From Bacillota bacterium (lineage in GTDB: Bacteria; Bacillota; Thermosediminibacteria; Thermosediminibacterales; Thermosediminibacteraceae), in assembly GCA_003242255.1 (NCBI GenBank), contig QGUT01000075.1:1-7225 (forward strand): 7,225 nucleotides of DNA, written 5' to 3'. The notes under the pieces are model-generated. The model had not been told where the DNA came from, ran no database searches, and saw only the letters and a list, made by a program, of their open reading frames with translations. A program made the position numbers and the translations under genes. This document shows positions 5,587 to 7,225 of this stretch, piece after piece; positions within the stretch are counted from its first letter, which is position 1, and the number at the start of each line of letters is the position of its first letter.

Positions 5587-6228
5587 CTAATAGCTTTTTA
5601 TTTTTTTCCACCGGGCTTCAGCTACGTTCCAGTCTACATTGTCCAGGAAGGCCTCTATATAATCGGCCTTTCTGGTGCCATAGTCTATAAAATAAGCGTG
5701 TTCGTACACATCCAGTACCAGGATGGCTTCGGTATTCTGGACAACGCCGTGGTCATGGGCATCTAATAGGTAATTTATAAGTCTCCTGCTCCTCCTGTCG
5801 TAGACCAGAACCGCCCATCCCCTCGCCGCCATCCCCGTGGCCTTAAAATCCTCAAGCCACGCGTGATAGGAACCGAAATCCCGCTCTATTTGCCTCATCA
5901 AATCTCCCCGGGTCGCCACGCCCGAACCCCCGAGATTCTCAAAGTAAAGTTCGTGAAGGATAACTCCATCCATTGCGTAAGTCTCTCCCTTTTTTAAGCC
6001 CCTAAAATAGCTGTAGGTCGCATTGGCAGCTTTTCGATCGGCCGAAAGCAGGAGTTTTCTTATTTCATTCACCTTATTCACATATCCCCTGTACAGCACC
6101 TCATAATGTTCCAGTATCTGACGCCTTGTAAAGCCCGGCATGTTCAACAGGCGGGGATTCAACGGCATGGGCTGCAAAATATTGCTGTTAATCAAAATAC
6201 CACCTTCTTCAGGATATAATAATTGCAT
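5587..6228 (-). CDS. Fe/Mn superoxide dismutase, Clostridia-type variant
   Basis: Converts superoxide to oxygen and hydrogen peroxide, presumably in the cytoplasm (no signal peptide is visible). It is 213 residues, near the usual 195-210. All four metal ligands are present: His41 (ILEHYEV), His92 (VILHELYFENLGG), Asp173 and His177 (VLDVYEHAY). Gateway Tyr49 (GYVNKVNE) is kept. The second-sphere position that is Gln in many enzymes falls near LLDAHDHGVV (154-163), suggesting a histidine there. Compared with Escherichia coli FeSOD, His30 and His31 are Leu45 and Tyr46, Trp158 is Tyr175, and Tyr163 is Phe180. Iron or manganese use cannot be decided. The ATG at 6228 has AGAAGGA 5 bases upstream. 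A TTG at about residue 12 also has an AGAAGG before it and is a less likely start. The gene is single, flanked by a terminator on each side. Confidence 0.93.
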   Translation of the reverse strand: MQLLYPEEGGILINSNILQPMPLNPRLLNMPGFTRRQILEHYEVLYRGYVNKVNEIRKLLLSADRKAANATYSYFRGLKKGETYAMDGVILHELYFENLGGSGVATRGDLMRQIERDFGSYHAWLEDFKATGMAARGWAVLVYDRRSRRLINYLLDAHDHGVVQNTEAILVLDVYEHAYFIDYGTRKADYIEAFLDNVDWNVAEARWKKIKSY

Positions 6229-6274
6229 GTGTTTCCTTCTTCATGATATTTATTTAAGCCCATACCTGTTCCCA

Positions 6275-6294
6275 TTTATCCCTATGAGGATAAA
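6275..6294. repeat. 20-base inverted repeat in the sod leader, possible operator
   Basis: TTTATCC and GGATAAA, separated by 6 bases, form a 7-bp inverted repeat 47 bases before the sod ATG. It touches the T-run of the upstream terminator. It does not match a PerR box or a classic Fur box as I know them. No convincing sigma-A promoter is visible between here and sod, although one must lie nearby if the strong terminator upstream works. Confidence 0.3.
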
Positions 6295-6332
6295 AAAGGC
6301 GGTTGATAGAAAAGTTCTATCAACCGCCTTTT
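6292..6332 (-). terminator. strong intrinsic terminator after the FMN-binding protein gene (symmetrical)
   Basis: An 18-base perfect inverted repeat (6294-6311 and 6315-6332) with a 3-base centre has the core GGCGGTTGATAGA. On the minus strand six T follow the GC-rich part. It begins 17 bases after the stop codon at 6350. The outer A/T pairs make it symmetrical, so it could also stop plus-strand transcription, though no plus-strand gene faces it. Confidence 0.9.
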
Positions 6333-6349
6333 ACCCTGACTATGGGATT

Positions 6350-7225
6350 TTATTTCGCCACTTTGGCAGCGTCTACAATGGCCTGGATGTAGCCGTAGGT
6401 ATCTACCAGCGTAGCTCCGGTTACAGCGTCCACCTTTTCCTTAACCTGTTCGGGCGTGTTGCTATCCAGGAAGGACTGCAGTTCGGCTATGGTCTTGCCT
6501 TTTACATACTTCACTATGGCGTCAAAGTTCTCGTTTATTGTCTTGGTAGCGCCGCCATTGTTCTTCATGTTGTTGCTGTAGTATTCGGCGTTCGTGAGCT
6601 TAGACGCCAATACGTAACCTTCCTTGACGTAGGTTCCAAAATCCGCGTCCATATTGGGTACCCCTTTGGCTACGTCCTTGCCCATGAACTGATAGTCGTC
6701 TATGTAGGCCGCCACTATCTTGTCGCCCAATACTACCGCCGAAGCCAGCGTGAAGCACTTGCTGCCGTGAGCATCAGCGTCGACCTTACCGATCTTAAGA
6801 TTGGCCAGGTCTTTTTCATCTACCTGCATCGCATCAGCATCGGGTGCTGCTTTCGCAGCTTTGGCAGCTTCCACTATAGCTTGGATGTAGCCGTAGGTAT
6901 CTACCAGCGTAGCTCCGGTTACAGCGTCCACCTTTTCCTTAACCTGTTCGGGCGTGTTGCTATTCAGGAAGGACTGCAGTTCGGCTATGGTCTTGCCCTT
7001 TACATACTTCACTATGGCGTCAAAGTTCTCGTTTATTGTCTTGGTAGCGCCGCCATTGTTCTTCATGTTGTTGCTGTAGTATTCGGCGTTCGTGAGCTTA
7101 GACGCCAATACGTAACCTTCCTTGACGTAGGTTCCAAAATCCGCGTCCATATTGGGTACCCCTTTGGCTACGTCCTTGCCCATGAACTGATAGTCGTCTA
7201 TGTAGGCCGCCACTATCTTGTCGCC
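6350..7225 (-). CDS. FMN-binding repeat protein, PplA-like (5' end off the window)
   Basis: The frame is open from the stop at 6350 to the window edge and gives 291 residues. The true start is outside, and an internal GTG at 7213 should not be taken as one. The fragment holds two copies of a domain with a 166-residue period. Each has a GDKIVAAYIDDYQFMGKD strand region, a central VLASKLTNAEYYSNNM segment, a VKGKTIAELQ helix and the C-terminal motif DAVTGATLVDTYGYIQAI. DxVTGAT fits the site at which ApbE attaches FMN to threonine; the candidate residues are Thr106 and Thr272 of the fragment (codons 6908-6910 and 6410-6412). The layout resembles Listeria PplA and related Firmicute lipoproteins of flavin-based extracellular electron transfer. 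That role and an extracytoplasmic location are inferred: signal peptide or lipobox lie off the window. No C-terminal anchor or sorting signal is present. The domains are joined by an Ala/Lys/Asp-rich linker containing one Cys. Confidence 0.8.
   Translation of the reverse strand, partial: GDKIVAAYIDDYQFMGKDVAKGVPNMDADFGTYVKEGYVLASKLTNAEYYSNNMKNNGGATKTINENFDAIVKYVKGKTIAELQSFLNSNTPEQVKEKVDAVTGATLVDTYGYIQAIVEAAKAAKAAPDADAMQVDEKDLANLKIGKVDADAHGSKCFTLASAVVLGDKIVAAYIDDYQFMGKDVAKGVPNMDADFGTYVKEGYVLASKLTNAEYYSNNMKNNGGATKTINENFDAIVKYVKGKTIAELQSFLDSNTPEQVKEKVDAVTGATLVDTYGYIQAIVDAAKVAK
6385..6727 (-). repeat. 498-bp-period direct repeat, copy nearer the C-terminus
   Basis: This 343-base block is matched by 6883-7225 with only two differences (6466/6964, giving Asp versus Asn, and 6500/6998, silent). 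In the 28 bases just left of it (6357-6384 versus 6855-6882) seven bases differ, so identity falls sharply at the C-terminal border of the domain. Confidence 0.95.
6883..7225 (-). repeat. 498-bp-period direct repeat, second copy, cut by the window edge
   Basis: The partner of 6385-6727. The match is still perfect at the last base, so the repeat extends beyond the window, and further copies may lie there. Confidence 0.95.

Noticed and set aside
6294..6332. The 18-bp inverted repeat as an insertion-sequence end or attachment site.
   Set aside because: A single hairpin with T-run directly after a stop codon is explained as a terminator. No transposase or target duplication is seen.
7211..7213. 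GTG as start of the FMN-binding protein.
   Set aside because: It lies in the middle of a domain that is complete in the other copy, and the frame stays open to the window edge.

Overview
The window reads as chromosomal DNA from an anaerobic, spore-forming, probably thermophilic member of the Clostridia. The evidence is a spore photoproduct lyase gene, strong AGGAGG-type ribosome binding sites, frequent AGG and ATA codons, GTG starts, tight operon packing, and a Clostridia-type Fe/Mn superoxide dismutase. The genus cannot be fixed from this window; Thermosediminibacter/Tepidanaerobacter-like lineages are a guess. I saw no tRNA, rRNA, CRISPR array, insertion sequence or prophage.

Layout. (1) Positions 1-762, minus strand: the N-terminal 254 residues of an RtcB-type RNA ligase, cut by the window edge. 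(2) Positions 763-875: a divergent promoter region. (3) Positions 876-1901, plus strand: spore photoproduct lyase (splB), the only plus-strand gene. (4) Positions 1879-5495, minus strand: a compact six-gene run transcribed cbiQ > cbiO > cbiM > PDGLE/cbiN-like > carbon-nitrogen hydrolase > small ACT/NikR-C-like protein. The first five genes overlap or are separated by at most 5 bases. The sixth follows after 61 bases. The run starts at a promoter just behind the sod terminator. It appears to end in an intrinsic terminator that lies antisense inside the 3' end of splB. (5) Positions 5587-6228, minus strand: Fe/Mn superoxide dismutase with its own terminator. (6) Positions 6229-6349: a leader with a small palindrome and a long, nearly perfect hairpin terminator. 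(7) Positions 6350-7225, minus strand: the C-terminal part of a repeat protein with two nearly identical PplA-like FMN-binding domains, running off the right edge.

How the genes work together. CbiQ, CbiO, CbiM and the PDGLE protein form a complete ECF-type Ni2+/Co2+ importer. A MtnU/Nit2-like amidase is translationally coupled to it. A small protein resembling the NikR/TM1266 ACT-like domain without a DNA-binding part follows, so a metal-linked role for that protein is a reasonable guess. Superoxide dismutase and the predicted covalent-flavin protein are redox functions next to the transporter, each with its own terminator.

The points most worth a second look are: the 498-bp flavin-domain repeat that is almost identical at DNA level; a splB whose usual hydrogen-donor cysteine is alanine; the NikR-like protein with a different His/Cys cluster at the end of a metal-uptake operon; a superoxide dismutase that has lost both partners of a conserved inter-subunit contact; and the terminator hidden inside splB.
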